Positions 1-11,298 of a DNA stretch of 64,000 bases are shown piece after piece. How positions within the stretch are numbered: position 1 is the stretch's first letter; every line of letters starts with the position of its first letter. Origin of the DNA: Pholis gunnellus (lineage: Eukaryota > Chordata > Actinopteri > Perciformes > Pholidae); assembly GCA_910591455.2 (NCBI GenBank), contig OU342817.1:325526-389525 (forward strand). The letters are read 5' to 3'. The translations under genes and the position numbers were made by a program. The notes under the pieces are model-generated. The model was not told the origin of the DNA and made no database searches. It worked only from the letters and a program-made list of their open reading frames with translations.

Positions 1-74
1 GAACATGGATGTATAAATGTATTTAAATGATCCATATGAAGTATTATTCTCTCCCTGTCTGTCTCTCTGAGCAG

Positions 75-1493
75 TAGACCGGTCCCAGAGGAGAAGCTGG
101 AGCAGCCGATGTGTGAGACACATGAAGAGGAGAAGATCAACATCTACTGTGTAACCTGCAGCGCTCCCACCTGTTCTCTGTGCAAAGTGTTCGGAGCTCA
201 CAAAGACTGTGAGGTCGCTCCGCTGGACGACATCTTCCTCAAGCAGAAGGTAACGCTGTCTCACACCTGGTTCATACCACAGACAGGTTCACACCACAGA
301 CAGGTTTACACCACAGACAGGTTTACACCACAGACAGGTTCATACCACAGACAGGTTTACACCACAGACAGGTTTACACCACAGACAGGTTCATACCACA
401 GACAGGTTTACACCACAGACAGGTTTACACCACAGACAGGTTTACACCACAGACAGGTTCATACCACAGACAGGTTTACACCACAGACAGGTTTACACCA
501 CAGACAGGTTCATACCACAGACAGGTTTACACCACAGACAGGTTTATAACACAGACAGGTTTACACCACAGACAGGTTTATAACACAGACAGGTTTACAC
601 CACAGACAGGTTTACACCACAGACAGGTTTACACCACAGACAGGTTTATACCACAGACAGGTTTATAACACAGACAGGTTTACACCACAGACAGGTTTAT
701 AACACAGACAGGTTTACACCACAGACAGGTTTATAACACAGACAGGTTCATACCACAGACAGGTTTATAACACAGACAGGTTTACACCACAGACAGGTTT
801 ATAACACAGACAGGTTTATACCACAGACAGGTTTACACCACAGACAGGTTTATAACACAGACAGGTTTACACCACAGACAGGTTTATAACACAGACAGGT
901 TCATACCACAGACAGGTTTATAACACAGACAGGTTTACACCACAGACAGGTTTATAACACAGACAGGTTTATAACACAGACAGGTTCATACCACAGACAG
1001 GTTTACACCACAGACAGGTTTACACCACAGACAGGTTTATACCACAGACAGGTTCATACCACAGACAGGTTTACACCACAGACAGGTTTACACCACAGAC
1101 AGGTTTACACCACAGACAGGTTCATACCACAGACAGGTTTACACCACAGACAGGTTTACACCACAGATAGGTTTATACCACAGACAGGTTCATACCACAG
1201 ACAGGTTTACACCACAGACAGGTTTACACCACAGACAGGTTCATACCACAGACAGGTTCATACCACAGACAGGTTTACACCACAGACAGGTTCATACTAC
1301 AGACAGGTTTACACCACAGACAGGTTCATACCACAGACAGGTTCACACCACAGACAGGTTCATACCACAGACAGGTTTACACCACAGACAGGTTCACACC
1401 ACAGACAGGTTCATACCACAGACAGGTTCATAACACAGACAGGTTCTGTCATAATCTGGTATAATTTTTCTCTCTGTTAACGTGTGTCTGTGT

Positions 1494-1565
<72 letters not shown>

Positions 1566-3260
1566 TGAGTTGACTGACTGTATCTCCATGTTAGTTGGAA
1601 ACAATGAGAGAACTCAGGCTGTCATCAGTCAGCTGGAGGAAACCTGCACAACCGTCAACGTGAGTCTTAAACTGACTCACCTGTACTATGCTGACTCACC
1701 TGTATTGTGCTGACTCACCTGTATTATGCTGACTCACCTGTATTGTGCTGACTCACCTGTACTACGCTGACTCACCTGTATTATGCTGACTCACCTGTAT
1801 TGTGCTGACTCACCTGTATTATGCTGACTCACCTGTATTGTGCTGACTCACCTGTATTATGCTGACTCACCTGTATTGTGCTGACTCACCTGTATTGTGC
1901 TGACTCACCTGTATTATGCTGACTCACCTGTATTGTGCTGACTCACCTGTATTATGCTGACTCACCTGTATTGCGCTGACTCACCTGTATTATGCTGACT
2001 CACCTGTATTGCGCTGACTCACCTGTATTATGCTGACTCACCTGTATTATGCTGACTCACCTGTATTGCGCTGACTCACCTGTATTATGCTGACTCACCT
2101 GTATTATGCTGACTCACCTGTATTGTGCTGACTCACCTGTATTATGCTGACTCACCTGTATTATGCTGACTCACCTGTATTATGCTGACTCACCTGTATT
2201 ACGCTGACTCACCTGTATTACGCTGACTCACCTGTATTACGCTGATTCACCTGTATTGTGCTGACTCACCTGTATTGTGCTGACTCACCTGTATTACGCT
2301 GACTCACCTGTATTACGCTGACTCACCTGTATTACGCTGACTCACCTGTATTGTGCTGACTCACCTGTATTGTGCTGACTCACCTGTATTATGCTGACTC
2401 ACCTGTATTATGCTGACTCACCTGTATTACGCTGACTCACCTGTATTGTGCTGACTCACCTGTATTATGCTGACTCACCTGTATTATGCTGACTCACCTG
2501 TATTACGCTGACTCACCTGTATTACGCTGACTCACTGTTCTCAGGAGAACGGCCGCAGACAGAAGTCGAAGGTGTGCGAGACGTTCGACCAGCTGTTCGC
2601 GCTGCTGGAGGAGAGGAAAGGTGAGATGACGGTGAGGATCAGCTGTGAGCAGGAGGAGAAGCTGGACTACCTGAGAGGTCTGAGGAGGAAGTACAGCGAA
2701 CACCTGGAGACCAGCGCCAAGCAGCTGGAGACCGCCATCCAGACCATGGACGAGCCCGAGATGGCCGTGTTCCTGCAGGTGACCCTGAACGCACCGCGAC
2801 AGACAGGAAGTGATGTCGTAGTTCTTCTCAGTACTCACCGAGTACTTCTGTGTACTTCTTAAAAACACAAGTATTAGACTTATTAATACTTCATGAAGTT
2901 ATCCTGCAAAGTAACTCAGTAAAGTTACTCTAAGTACACTATGTACAAGTCCAATTCTGAGGTACTAGTACTTCAGTTCAGTACTTTCACGTGTTCAATA
3001 TTTGTAGTTACTTTGCAGATTAATATTACTAATAAATGATGATGTAATATTATAGATTATATAAAGTCATTAGAATAATATTCACCTTTAAAGTGATGAA
3101 CATGTCAACGATCAATAATTATAATACAATAATATAATATTATTCACGAGTACTTTTACTTTTGGTTCATCGTATTTTCTGATGTGAATACTTTTGTGCT
3201 TTTACTTCAGTAAGATTTTCACTTATTGTATTTCTACTCTGTAGTATTTCTACACTGTAG

Positions 3261-3326
<66 letters not shown>

Positions 3327-6300
3327 AATACTTAGTTTAAAATGCAGGTATTTTAAACATTATGAATGAAATAATATTTATTAACTTTAATAACTTTTCT
3401 TCCACAGACGACCAAACCTCTGCTACAGAAGTGAGTCTTTACCAACATGTGAACAACAACAATAACAGTATTAATTAGTATTAATGTTAGCATTAATAGA
3501 TATATATATTATTATTAATAATAATAAAGTGGATCATCTCCAGGATGCTGGAGGGCTGCAGCACGGCTCACATGGACACAGTGCAGCCTGGATACGAGAA
3601 CATGGAGCACTTCATCGCTGACTTTGAGCCTCAGAGACGAGCGCTGATGAAAGTCGACTTCATCAAACGTAAGAAATAGGAAGTCATGTGACCGTCCAAT
3701 CAGAGAGCTGCTTTCACATCCACGCTGTCTCCTCAGGTGATGAAGACGACGATGAGGATGAAGAAGAGGCGGTGGGGGTCAGAGGGACGAGCTCAGCCAA
3801 TCAGCAGTCGCCTCTGTCTCCCGTTCAGCCTATAGGTGTTCAACTCTCAGCCCCGCCCCCTCAGAGACCCTTAGAGACCCCGCCCACCGTGACGTCGCTG
3901 ACGAAACCCCCCGCCTCTTTAACCACACAGGCCCCGCCCCCTCTGCCCACATCCACCGCAAGCCCCGCCCCTCAGGTATGACATCACACGCTGCATTCAG
4001 GAACATGAAGTCAAAAGTTCAACAATTAACATTTATTCATTTATTTAGATTTGTATTTATTCAATTGAATCACATTTTAATCTGTTACAAATATAATCAC
4101 AATTAAATTATAGGAAACTTTACGTTTCTGGAGATAAAGAATCATTAAATAAAAATAAATGTTTTCATTTTAAAATCAAATGTTTTCAATTCAAATAGAA
4201 TTATGAACAATCTACTCGTTCTTCTTCTTTTTCCTCTTCTTCTTCTTCTTCTTCTCCTACATCCTCTCTTTCTTCTTCTCTTTCTCCTCCTCCTCCTCCT
4301 CCTGTGAGTGTGAGTGTGGAGGTGGAGGTGGAGGTGGAGGTGGAGGTGTGAGTGGCTCTAGCTGTGGATGGTTCCTGGTCTTCGGGTCTTTCACTGGTTC
4401 TTCCTCTGTTGAGGCGGATGATCAGCTGAGTCTCTTTAACGGGTTCACTGGTGTGTGTGGTGAGTGATCGGGGCTTTGTCGAGGTGTTTTTGGGAGGAAC
4501 GGCGTCCTCAGAGACGCCTCCTCCGTCTCTCCGGCAGTGAGTGAGGATCGTCCGGGTACCAGCGTGACGGTGGAGGAGAAATTGAGAGCTCAATATTCTG
4601 CTTTGTCAATATTTCTGCACCGAACCAGGGAACAGAGAGAGAGGACATCCTGGACAATGAACTAAAGAACCATCATCAACAACCTTTACTGGTGGTGATT
4701 TTAACTGCACTTTGGACTGTACTGTAGACCGGACCGGTGAGGAACCACGTCCACAATCACCTCACAGCCTGAACAGGGTCATCACACATCTAGACCTGCT
4801 AGACGCATGCAGAACCAAACATCCACAATCCAGACCGTACACATGAGGGTCAACAACAACAGGGTGAGTGCAGCCAGGTTAGACCGGATATACATCTCAC
4901 AGGGTCTCAGCTCCAGATTGCTCCACAGCAGCATCAGTCCACTTGGCTTCAGTGACCACATCATCACCGTACAGCTGATCACTTCACCAGGTCAAGGGTC
5001 AAGTCCTGCTGGCTCTTCAACAACAAACGCCTGCAGGACACTACTTTCTGCAAGAGCTTTGAGCTTTTTGGGCTGATTTGGAAAAGCAGAAAAACTGACT
5101 CTAGTTCTCTGAAGCTGTGGTGGGTTCGTGTTTTTTGCAGCTCTGGGGAGCTCTGGTCAGGTCTCGCTTCCTCCAGCTGAAGGACATGGACGCCCCGAGC
5201 TCTTTCTTCTTCAACCTGGAGAGATCGGTGGCACAGAGGAAGCAGATGACCTGCCTTAGGCTTCCAGGAGGCAGAGTGACCACCAGCCCGGGCGAGATGA
5301 GGAACCGTGCCCTGGAGTTCTACGCTGACCTCTTTGGGGCGGAGCAGTGCAGCACGGAGTGTCGGCAGGAGCTTCTGGAGGGGCTTCCTCAGCTCAGCCC
5401 AGAGGAGAAAGCTGCTCTGGATTGTGGGCTGACTCTGGAGGATTTGACGGCTGCTGTTAATCAGATGGCATCGGGTAAGGCACCAGGGATTGATGGTCTC
5501 TCCGCAGACTTCTACAAATGCTTCTGGAACATACTTGGACATGACTTGCATAGTGTTCTTTTGGAGTGTTTCGGAACTGGATCACTTCCTGTCTCCTGCC
5601 AGCGAGCGGTGCTTTCCCTGCTGCCAAAGAAAGGAGACCTGGTGTTACTCAGGACCTGGAGGCCGGTGGTCCTCCTCTGTACTGACTATAAGGTGCTGAC
5701 CAGAGCCTTATCAAAGAGACTCAAGGGCAACCTGGACTTAGTGGTACATTCAGACCAGACATATTGTGCACCTGACAGGACAAGTATGGACACTTTGGAC
5801 TTGTGCAGGAACAATAATGTAAACGTTGGTGTTGTGTGTTTGGATCAGGAGAAAGCCTTTGACAGCGTGGATCACTCATATCTGTGTTCTGCACTCAGGC
5901 TTTTGGTTTTGGTGACGGTTTTCTGGCTTGGGTTGGATTATTGTACAGTGGTGCTCAATGTATGGTGAAGACGGGGGCGGGGCTGAGTCGACCAACCCCT
6001 GTACAGCGAGGGAGAAGATGGGGTTTTCCTATTTCAGGTCAGTTATATAGCTCAGCCATTGAGCCCTCTGTGCAGGTTGAGAGGTGGACTCAGCGGTCTC
6101 TCACTGCCGGGTCCTCCGGTCTTCATCGTCCTCCTCTTGTATCTGCTTATGCAGATGATGTGTGTGTCTTTGTCAACAGTCAGAAGGACGTTCAATGTTT
6201 GCAGGATGCCTTATCGTTTTATGAAAAGGCATCATCTGCATGAGTGAACTGGGCCAAGAGTGAAGCCTTGTTGGTGGGACAGTGGAGGGACGGGCAGCGC

Positions 6301-8256
6301 CTGGTCTGCTGGTGGACTGGACTGGTCTGGACTGGTCTGGTCTGGACTGGTCTGGGGGAAAGAGGGACTGAAAGTCCTGGGAGTTTTTTTGGGCAACGAG
6401 GGCTTTCAAGCAAAGACCTGTGAGGGAGTGAAGGAGAAAGAGTGCGCTCGTTTTTCTAAATGGAAATAGTTGCTACCCCAGTTGTCGTATAGAGGAAGAG
6501 TTCTGGTTGCCAATAACTTAGTTGCCTCGACTCTGTGGCGCAGACTCATCGCTCTGACGCCACAAAGAGGCCTGATGGAGGACGTCCAGAGATCCATCGT
6601 AGACTTTTTCTGGTCTGGCGAGCACTGGGCCCGGGCAGCAGCTCTGTACCTGCCTGTTGATGAAGAGGGACACGGACTGATCCACATCCAGTCCAACATG
6701 GCCTCCTTTAGACTCCAGACAGCTCAAGGACTCCGTCTGTGGCCCAGGCTGGTTCATCACAGCTCGACTGCTGCTGAGGAGAGCTGGGCGGTCGACAAGC
6801 AGCTGTTCCTCCTGCACCCAGAGACTTTGGACCTTACGGGACTAACATCATTCTACAGCGCTGCCCTGCAGGCGTGAAGATCTTCAAGACCACACGGGCC
6901 ACACATGAGGTTCCTGGAATGTGGTTGTTTGAGGAACCTTTGTTCCTTTAACAACTTTATAAAATCTCAAACTCTGCAATCTGCCAGCCTGCCAGCGAGT
7001 CTCAGAGAGGCTGGCTGCACCACGCTGAGCCGTCTGATGAGGATGACGGCGACATCGATGGACGTCCTGAGAGACGACGGCAGCGTCACCTCAGCTGATC
7101 AACAGAGCGGTGGAGGAGGTCTGTGCCGCCCTGTCCAGACCCCAGAGTCTCTGTGAGACCAGTGGTGTGACGGCTTTGAGTCCTGCTTCCCCTCTCTGTT
7201 TATCTCCCCCTCTGTGGGGGAGCGGCAGGAAGAGGGGAGTCAGCTGCTCACCTTCACAACCCCGCACCTGGACAAGTTCCAGGATGTGGGCAAAGAAGCC
7301 GTCTACCACGCCTGCGTCAAGGTCGTCAACCGGCGCTCTTTGACGGGGACGAAGGAGTCGAGGTGGACTGAGTTCTTTGGTCCAGATGTTTCTCCTGAAG
7401 GCAGCTGGAGGTCTCTGCACAAGCTGCCCGTTGGAAAGCGGACAGCAGACCTCCAGTGGAGGGTCGGACACGGGGCGATAGCCACAAACGGGTACAGAGC
7501 ACCTTGATCCAGAGCTGTTCCCAGAGTGACTCTTATACATCTGTTCCTTCAGTGTCCTCGACTGTCAGCACTGTTTGAACTTTTTAAAAGGTGGTTCCAG
7601 GGTCTTGGAAAGTTTTTTTTGTTTGTTTTGTTTGTCTTTGGTCCCAAATACTCTGCTGAGAGAAAAACAGTTCACACGTTGGTGAACGTTTTTTTTATGA
7701 AAGTCAGCGATCACTTCAGTGACTTCCCCAAATTCATCACATCAGTCAACGTAGTTATGAAAATGTTCAGCTTTGACCTTCTGGATGAGAAGAAGCGTTT
7801 CCGCCTTAAAAAACACATCACTGTTCTTAGAAAAACACAGAAAGGTAGACTTGTTAAAAAGACTCAGTGTCTCTCTGTAGGTTCTCTGAGCCTCAGTTGT
7901 TTTTGGTGTTTAGTTGTAGTAGTGGAGGTTCTGATGGACCGATGACTGAAGTAAAAGGATGATTGTTCATGTGAGATGTTGGTGTTTCTGTGGGTGAAGG
8001 AGTTGTTTTTATTTATTTATTTTGAATTGATGACGTGACCGTGATCTGTCCTGGATCAATAAAAGGAATTTAAAAATCAAATCTACTCCTTCTTCCTCTT
8101 CCTCTTTTTCTTCTTCCTCTTCTTCCTCTTTTTCTTCTTTTTCTTCTTCTTTTTCTTCTTCTTCTTCTTCTTCTTCAGTCTGATCAGCAGAATGAATCAG
8201 AGGACAAAGATGGAACAAAGCACGTCTTCTCCTTCAGTTGGCTCAACCAGAAGTAA
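75..8256 (+). CDS. trim55: trim55 (MuRF-family tripartite-motif protein), 5' end outside the window
   Basis: Muscle RING-finger E3 ligases bind the sarcomere and microtubules and act in muscle protein turnover. Seven coding exons are seen: 75-249, 1570-1659, 2545-2778, 3408-3430 (a 23-nt exon), 3544-3668, 3737-3975 and 8179-8256. Phases join perfectly and give 320 residues. In order they encode the B-box zinc finger (MCETHEEEKINIYC, with the CxxC and GAHKDC residues), a coiled coil (VCETFDQLFALLEERKGE onward), the COS box (GYENMEHFIADFEPQ), an acidic stretch (DEDDDEDEEE), a Pro/Ser/Thr-rich linker, and the family-type C-terminus HVFSFSWLNQK. The RING exon lies upstream of the window. MuRF membership is certain. 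The choice of trim55 over trim54 or trim63 rests on the neighbours crh, adhfe1 and mybl1, which flank TRIM55 in human. The exon at 1570 has an acceptor immediately after a GT microsatellite. The last intron (4.2 kb) holds a LINE. Confidence 0.88.
250..1445. repeat. 17-bp minisatellite in trim55 intron
   Basis: About 70 head-to-tail copies of a 17-bp unit (CCACAGACAGGTTTACA, with variants TTCATA and TTTATAA). The array starts within about 25 bp of the exon donor at 250 and fills nearly the whole intron. It is open in one frame for 100 codons from the exon, which is read-through and not a gene. Confidence 0.97.
1483..1563. repeat. GT microsatellite abutting a splice acceptor
   Basis: A (TG)n run with three TCTG interruptions. 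It ends six bases before the AG (1568-1569) that must serve as acceptor for the trim55 exon at 1570, so there is no normal polypyrimidine tract. Confidence 0.93.
1671..2535. repeat. 19-bp minisatellite with AP-1 and E-box cores
   Basis: About 45 copies of CTGACTCACCTGTATTATG and close variants (TTGTG, TTGCG, TTACG at the end). The central heptamer TGACTCA and the overlapping CACCTG are nearly invariant, while the last bases vary. The array fills the intron between the exons at 1570 and 2545 and stops about 10 bp before the acceptor. Confidence 0.97.
2779..3407. other. trim55 intron, AT-rich, with TA microsatellite
   Basis: AT-rich intron with several short repeats of AGTACTT-like words around 2820-2990 and a (TA)n run at about 3264-3323. 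No other feature is recognised. Confidence 0.75.
4207..4355. repeat. pyrimidine tract followed by GGAGGT repeats
   Basis: A TTC/TCC-rich tract runs from about 4216 to 4300. It is followed by GTGAGT copies and five GGAGGT repeats. The tract begins with the same 16 bp (15 of 16 identical) that follows the LINE 3' end at 8080, see findings. Confidence 0.7.
4560..8083 (+). mobile_element. Tx1-clade (L1-like) LINE, inactive, in trim55 last intron
   Basis: Fragments of one ORF2 can be followed through three frames. An endonuclease C-terminal motif GGDFNC lies near 4691. A reverse transcriptase follows: GKAPGIDGLSADFYKCFW, LLPKKGDL, WRPVVLLCTDYK and DQEKAFDSVDHSYL between about 5470 and 5880. The catalytic box YADD is near 6150. 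A C-terminal region runs to about 7945. The NWRPVSLL-like and LPKKGD blocks are typical of the Tx1 group of L1-like elements. Stops and frameshifts (for example near 5080-5100, 5960, 6242, 6468 and 6877) show it is dead. The 3' end has AATAAA near 8058 followed by a short A-rich tail. The exact 5' end is uncertain (4300-4600). It is inserted in sense orientation. Confidence 0.88.
8084..8176. repeat. pyrimidine tract before last trim55 exon
   Basis: An uninterrupted TTC/TCC/TTT tract of about 90 bp lies directly in front of the CAG acceptor at 8176-8178. It probably serves as an enlarged polypyrimidine tract. Confidence 0.9.
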
Positions 8257-8382
8257 AACCAGGTTCAGGATCATGAGTCCCGGATCTGGATCAGTCTCCA
8301 GTCTTCTTCTCTGACTTCACTGTTTCTTTTTCATTATTTAATTGTTAAATAGAAGATCTGAATGTTTTCTGTTAAAATGTAA

Positions 8383-8388
8383 AATAAA
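8383..8388 (+). promoter_or_regulatory. trim55 poly(A) signal
   Basis: AATAAA 127 bp after the trim55 stop codon, at the end of a plausible short 3' UTR. Confidence 0.6.
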
Positions 8389-8409
8389 TTTTCCTGATGA
8401 ACTTTGAGT

Positions 8410-9640
8410 GCGTCTGTTTTAAGACGAACAAAAACCGTGTGATTCTCAAAACGGTGAAATGAACTTGATGCTAAGCTAGCTTGCTAACACCACCGAGCTT
8501 CCATCACTTGAATAATCCCATCAAATATTGATGTGCTTTCCTACAACGGTGTGTATGAGGCATTACGTTGTTACATTTTACTAATTTGGATGGTTAGCTC
8601 GCCTGCTAATTCCACCAGGTTTCATGCTAACGTTGCACTGGATACAGATTCAGGTCTACGGTCCCTCTGGCTCCTCAACGCTAGGAGACGACTTCACCCG
8701 GAGCTAGCTCACTAGCTAGCTCTATAGATGGACAAGCTAACCCGCTAACTAACTCAAACTACTTCTATAAATTCTGTAGAAGAAGAAGGTGACATTCTTC
8801 TTCTTCTTGTCACTCATTTCTGAAACGTTAAAAATAATCAAATGATACTTCTCTTGTGAAAAACACTTGAACAACATGAATGAGAAAGCGGTGGATGAAT
8901 CTACGTTTGGTGCTCTGGTGAGTGTTTGTGTAAATAAAGTTCGGTGAGCCGGCAGCAGAAGAAGACGTGACTTTGAAAAGTTTTATTGTAAATATTAAAT
9001 GTTCACACCTGTTTTAATTACCAACAAACACATTCAGGTATACAATAAAATCAAATCCAATCCTTTACTGTGAAGATTCCACTCAAAGGTTATATCCACA
9101 TATATATACATATATGTACATATATGTATATATATGTACATATATATACATATATGTACATATATATATACATATATGTACATATATGTACATATATGTA
9201 TATATATATGTACATATATATATACATATATGTGTTTATAGTGTTATATGCCTTAAGTCTTCTAAATGAAAGCTATAATTTATGCAAACACAAGTAATTA
9301 AATTCATACTTGAATTAAAAAAATTATGCAATTAATCAGTAAATCAATAAATAAATGAAGAAAAACACAGAAGAGAAAAATATGTATTATTTTAGTTAAA
9401 CATTTGAATATTTATTAATGAATTTTATTTATTTATTTCAGTATTTATTACCTTTTGATGGATGAATAAGTACTTTTTTCATCTCGATATCAATAATCTA
9501 CCGTTAGAGATGAATTCTGTTTGAAGTTTAGGTTCCAATTGAACATTTTTAATGTAAATAGTGAAAGTAGTGCAACTGTCCAGTGAAAGGAGTTGAAGTG
9601 GAAGCAGCTGAAACATGAAACCGACCAATCAGACGACCTC
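8410..9640. other. intergenic between trim55 and crh
   Basis: Contains a GCTAGC/TTAGC-rich stretch at 8465-8745, a TACATATATG-type microsatellite at about 9097-9232, and AT-rich sequence with TTTATT motifs near 9420-9440 that could be the crh 3' end (minus-strand AATAAA). A 14-codon reading frame at 8878 followed by GTGAGT was considered and not accepted. Confidence 0.6.
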
Positions 9641-9653
9641 AGTAGTTGGAGGA

Positions 9654-10043
9654 CTACTTCCCGAAGGTGTCCATCATCTTGCGGTTGCTGTCGGCCTGCT
9701 GGGCGATCTGCTCGGCTCGAGCCATCTCCAGGACTCCTCTGAGGAGGTGGAAGGTCAGATCCAGAGAGATGGGAGGCTCCTCAGACCTCCTCCACTTCTC
9801 CACCTCCTCCTCCTCCTGAGCTCCGCCCACCGCCAGAGAGGAGGAGCCTCCACCTCCGCCCACCTGGAGGGACAACTCCTCCCCCAGGTGGAGCAGCAGC
9901 GGTCGGGGGAGGAGGAGCAGGCGACGGAGGCCGGCGGTGGAGGAGGAGGAGTCGACGGGTCGAGAGTCAGCAGAGCGAGGGAGGAGGAGGCCGAGCAGAG
10001 CAACGACCCACAGCAACACCTTCATCTTCATCTTCATCTTCAT
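9654..10043 (-). CDS. crh: corticotropin-releasing hormone precursor (divergent, probably crha)
   Basis: Precursor of the secreted neuropeptide that drives pituitary ACTH release through CRH receptors. The 129-residue single-exon product has a signal peptide (hydrophobic VLLWVVALLGLLLP after the start) and a LLHLGEELSLQVG stretch that resembles the conserved mid-precursor motif LLRLGEEYFLRLG. It then has a dibasic cleavage site (KWRR), a 41-residue mature peptide (SEEPPISLDLTFHLLR to NRKMMDTF) and the amidation/cleavage signal GK before the stop. The start is the first ATG after a CAG acceptor on the minus strand at about 10053, matching the 5'-UTR intron known for CRH genes. The four opening MK repeats come from a CTTCAT microsatellite. 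It is shorter than usual CRH precursors (about 160). The mature peptide has Gly at position 17, where Glu is usual, and an unusual end (DTF). It lies next to trim55 on the opposite strand, as in human. The crha paralogue assignment is inference. Confidence 0.9.
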   Translation of the reverse strand: MKMKMKMKVLLWVVALLGLLLPRSADSRPVDSSSSTAGLRRLLLLPRPLLLHLGEELSLQVGGGGGSSSLAVGGAQEEEEVEKWRRSEEPPISLDLTFHLLRGVLEMARAEQIAQQADSNRKMMDTFGK

Positions 10044-10078
10044 CAGGTACAACCTGAAGGAAGACAGGAGGCTTATGT

Positions 10079-10265
<187 letters not shown>

Positions 10266-10545
10266 CATACATATTACAAACTAAACACTTTAAAAACTCT
10301 AAACAATAATTTAAATGAATCATTTATTTGTTGGTGTGTTGGTCAGACACTATGCTACGCTGATTAGCGTAACATGTGTGGTGTTTGTTATAAATGTACG
10401 TTGGTACATAGAGGGTGATGAGAAGCTGTACATGGAGGGACTTAGGACCCAGGGGACTGTAGGGGAAGGAAACAGGAAGAGACGGAAGAGACTTCACACA
10501 AACAGCTGTTCACCGCTCGCTGCCGGGTCGTTACAATGAATCTTT
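10266..10545 (+). mobile_element. partial copy of the GCTGGGCAA hAT-type family
   Basis: Shares long stretches with copies at 19082, 50355 and 53114, for example AACACTTTAAAAACTCTAAA and CTACGCTGATTAGCGTAACA. It lacks both terminal inverted repeats, so it is an internal fragment. An open frame of 74 codons is conserved in the 19 kb copy, but I see no known domain in it. Confidence 0.8.
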
Positions 10546-10833
10546 TAGGATTTATTAGGTTCGATAAAGTTTTGAAATAACTGACACTCAAAGTTTACAA
10601 CGAGCAGGAACTTGTGTGTCTATGTACACGAATATATCTGTAGTTATTTATTCATGCTTTATTTATACCATTTACATGTTTGCTTATATTTATTATGCAT
10701 AAATTACATTAGTGGTTCTATGCACATATATATTATCTTAATGCACTGGACGATTATAAAGGTCTGCACAGATTTAATAAAATGAAAATACAAAACATTG
10801 TTCTCTTACCTGATCGTCCTGCAGAGCTGCTGT
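10546..10833. other. intergenic, nothing recognised
   Basis: AT-rich unique-looking sequence between the hAT fragment and the CTGT microsatellite. No gene or signal is recognised. Confidence 0.5.
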
Positions 10834-11053
10834 CTGTCTCTCTGTCTCTCTGTCTCTCTGTCTCTCTGTCTCTCTGTCTGTCTCTCTGTCTCTCTCTCTG
10901 TCTGTCTCTCTGTCTCTCTGTCTGTCTCTCTCTCTGTCTCTCTGTCTGTCTGTCTGTCTTCATCCACCTCTCAGCTCTGCTGTGTCTCTTTGTGCCTCTT
11001 CAGTCAAATAGAAACACAAGAGCTGTTTCTATTTTATACATCGGTGTGAGTGT

Positions 11054-11087
<34 letters not shown>

Positions 11088-11156
11088 CTCTGCACGCGCT
11101 CAGACGCCTCTGTGAATGGGGCCAATGATGAAGATGAAGATGAAGATGAAGATGAA

Positions 11157-11193
<37 letters not shown>

Positions 11194-11195
11194 TG
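10834..11195. repeat. cluster of simple repeats: CTGT/CTCT, poly-G, GATGAA
   Basis: (CTGTCTCT)n at about 10834-10960, an uninterrupted run of about 32 G at 11056-11087, and (GAAGAT)/(GATGAT)n at about 11126-11192. Long open frames here are only translations of the repeats. Confidence 0.95.
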
Positions 11196-11298
11196 ACCTT
11201 TCTTAGCTGGACTGTGGACGGACTCTCTGACCTTCATCTCCTGCAGTAACAGAAAACACTGTGACAGGTTCACAGGTTTGTGTGTCTGCTGCCGTGTT

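Noticed and set aside
1671..2535. CRISPR-like regular repeats (also 43500-44905, 48585-50120)
   Set aside because: Units are directly tandem without unique spacers, in vertebrate introns, so they are minisatellites.
4199..4350. Possible Ser/Pro-rich exon of trim55 in phase with the exon ending at 3975
   Set aside because: The AG at 4197-4198 has no pyrimidine tract, the sequence is low complexity, and the exon at 8179 gives the conserved MuRF C-terminus. Kept only as an exonisation question.
5117..5968. 283-codon frame as a host gene
   Set aside because: It is the reverse-transcriptase part of the LINE, followed by frameshifts.
8878..8925. Short frame MNEKAVDESTFGAL followed by GTGAGTG
   Set aside because: Looks like a first exon, but no continuing exon could be found in phase and no family is recognised.
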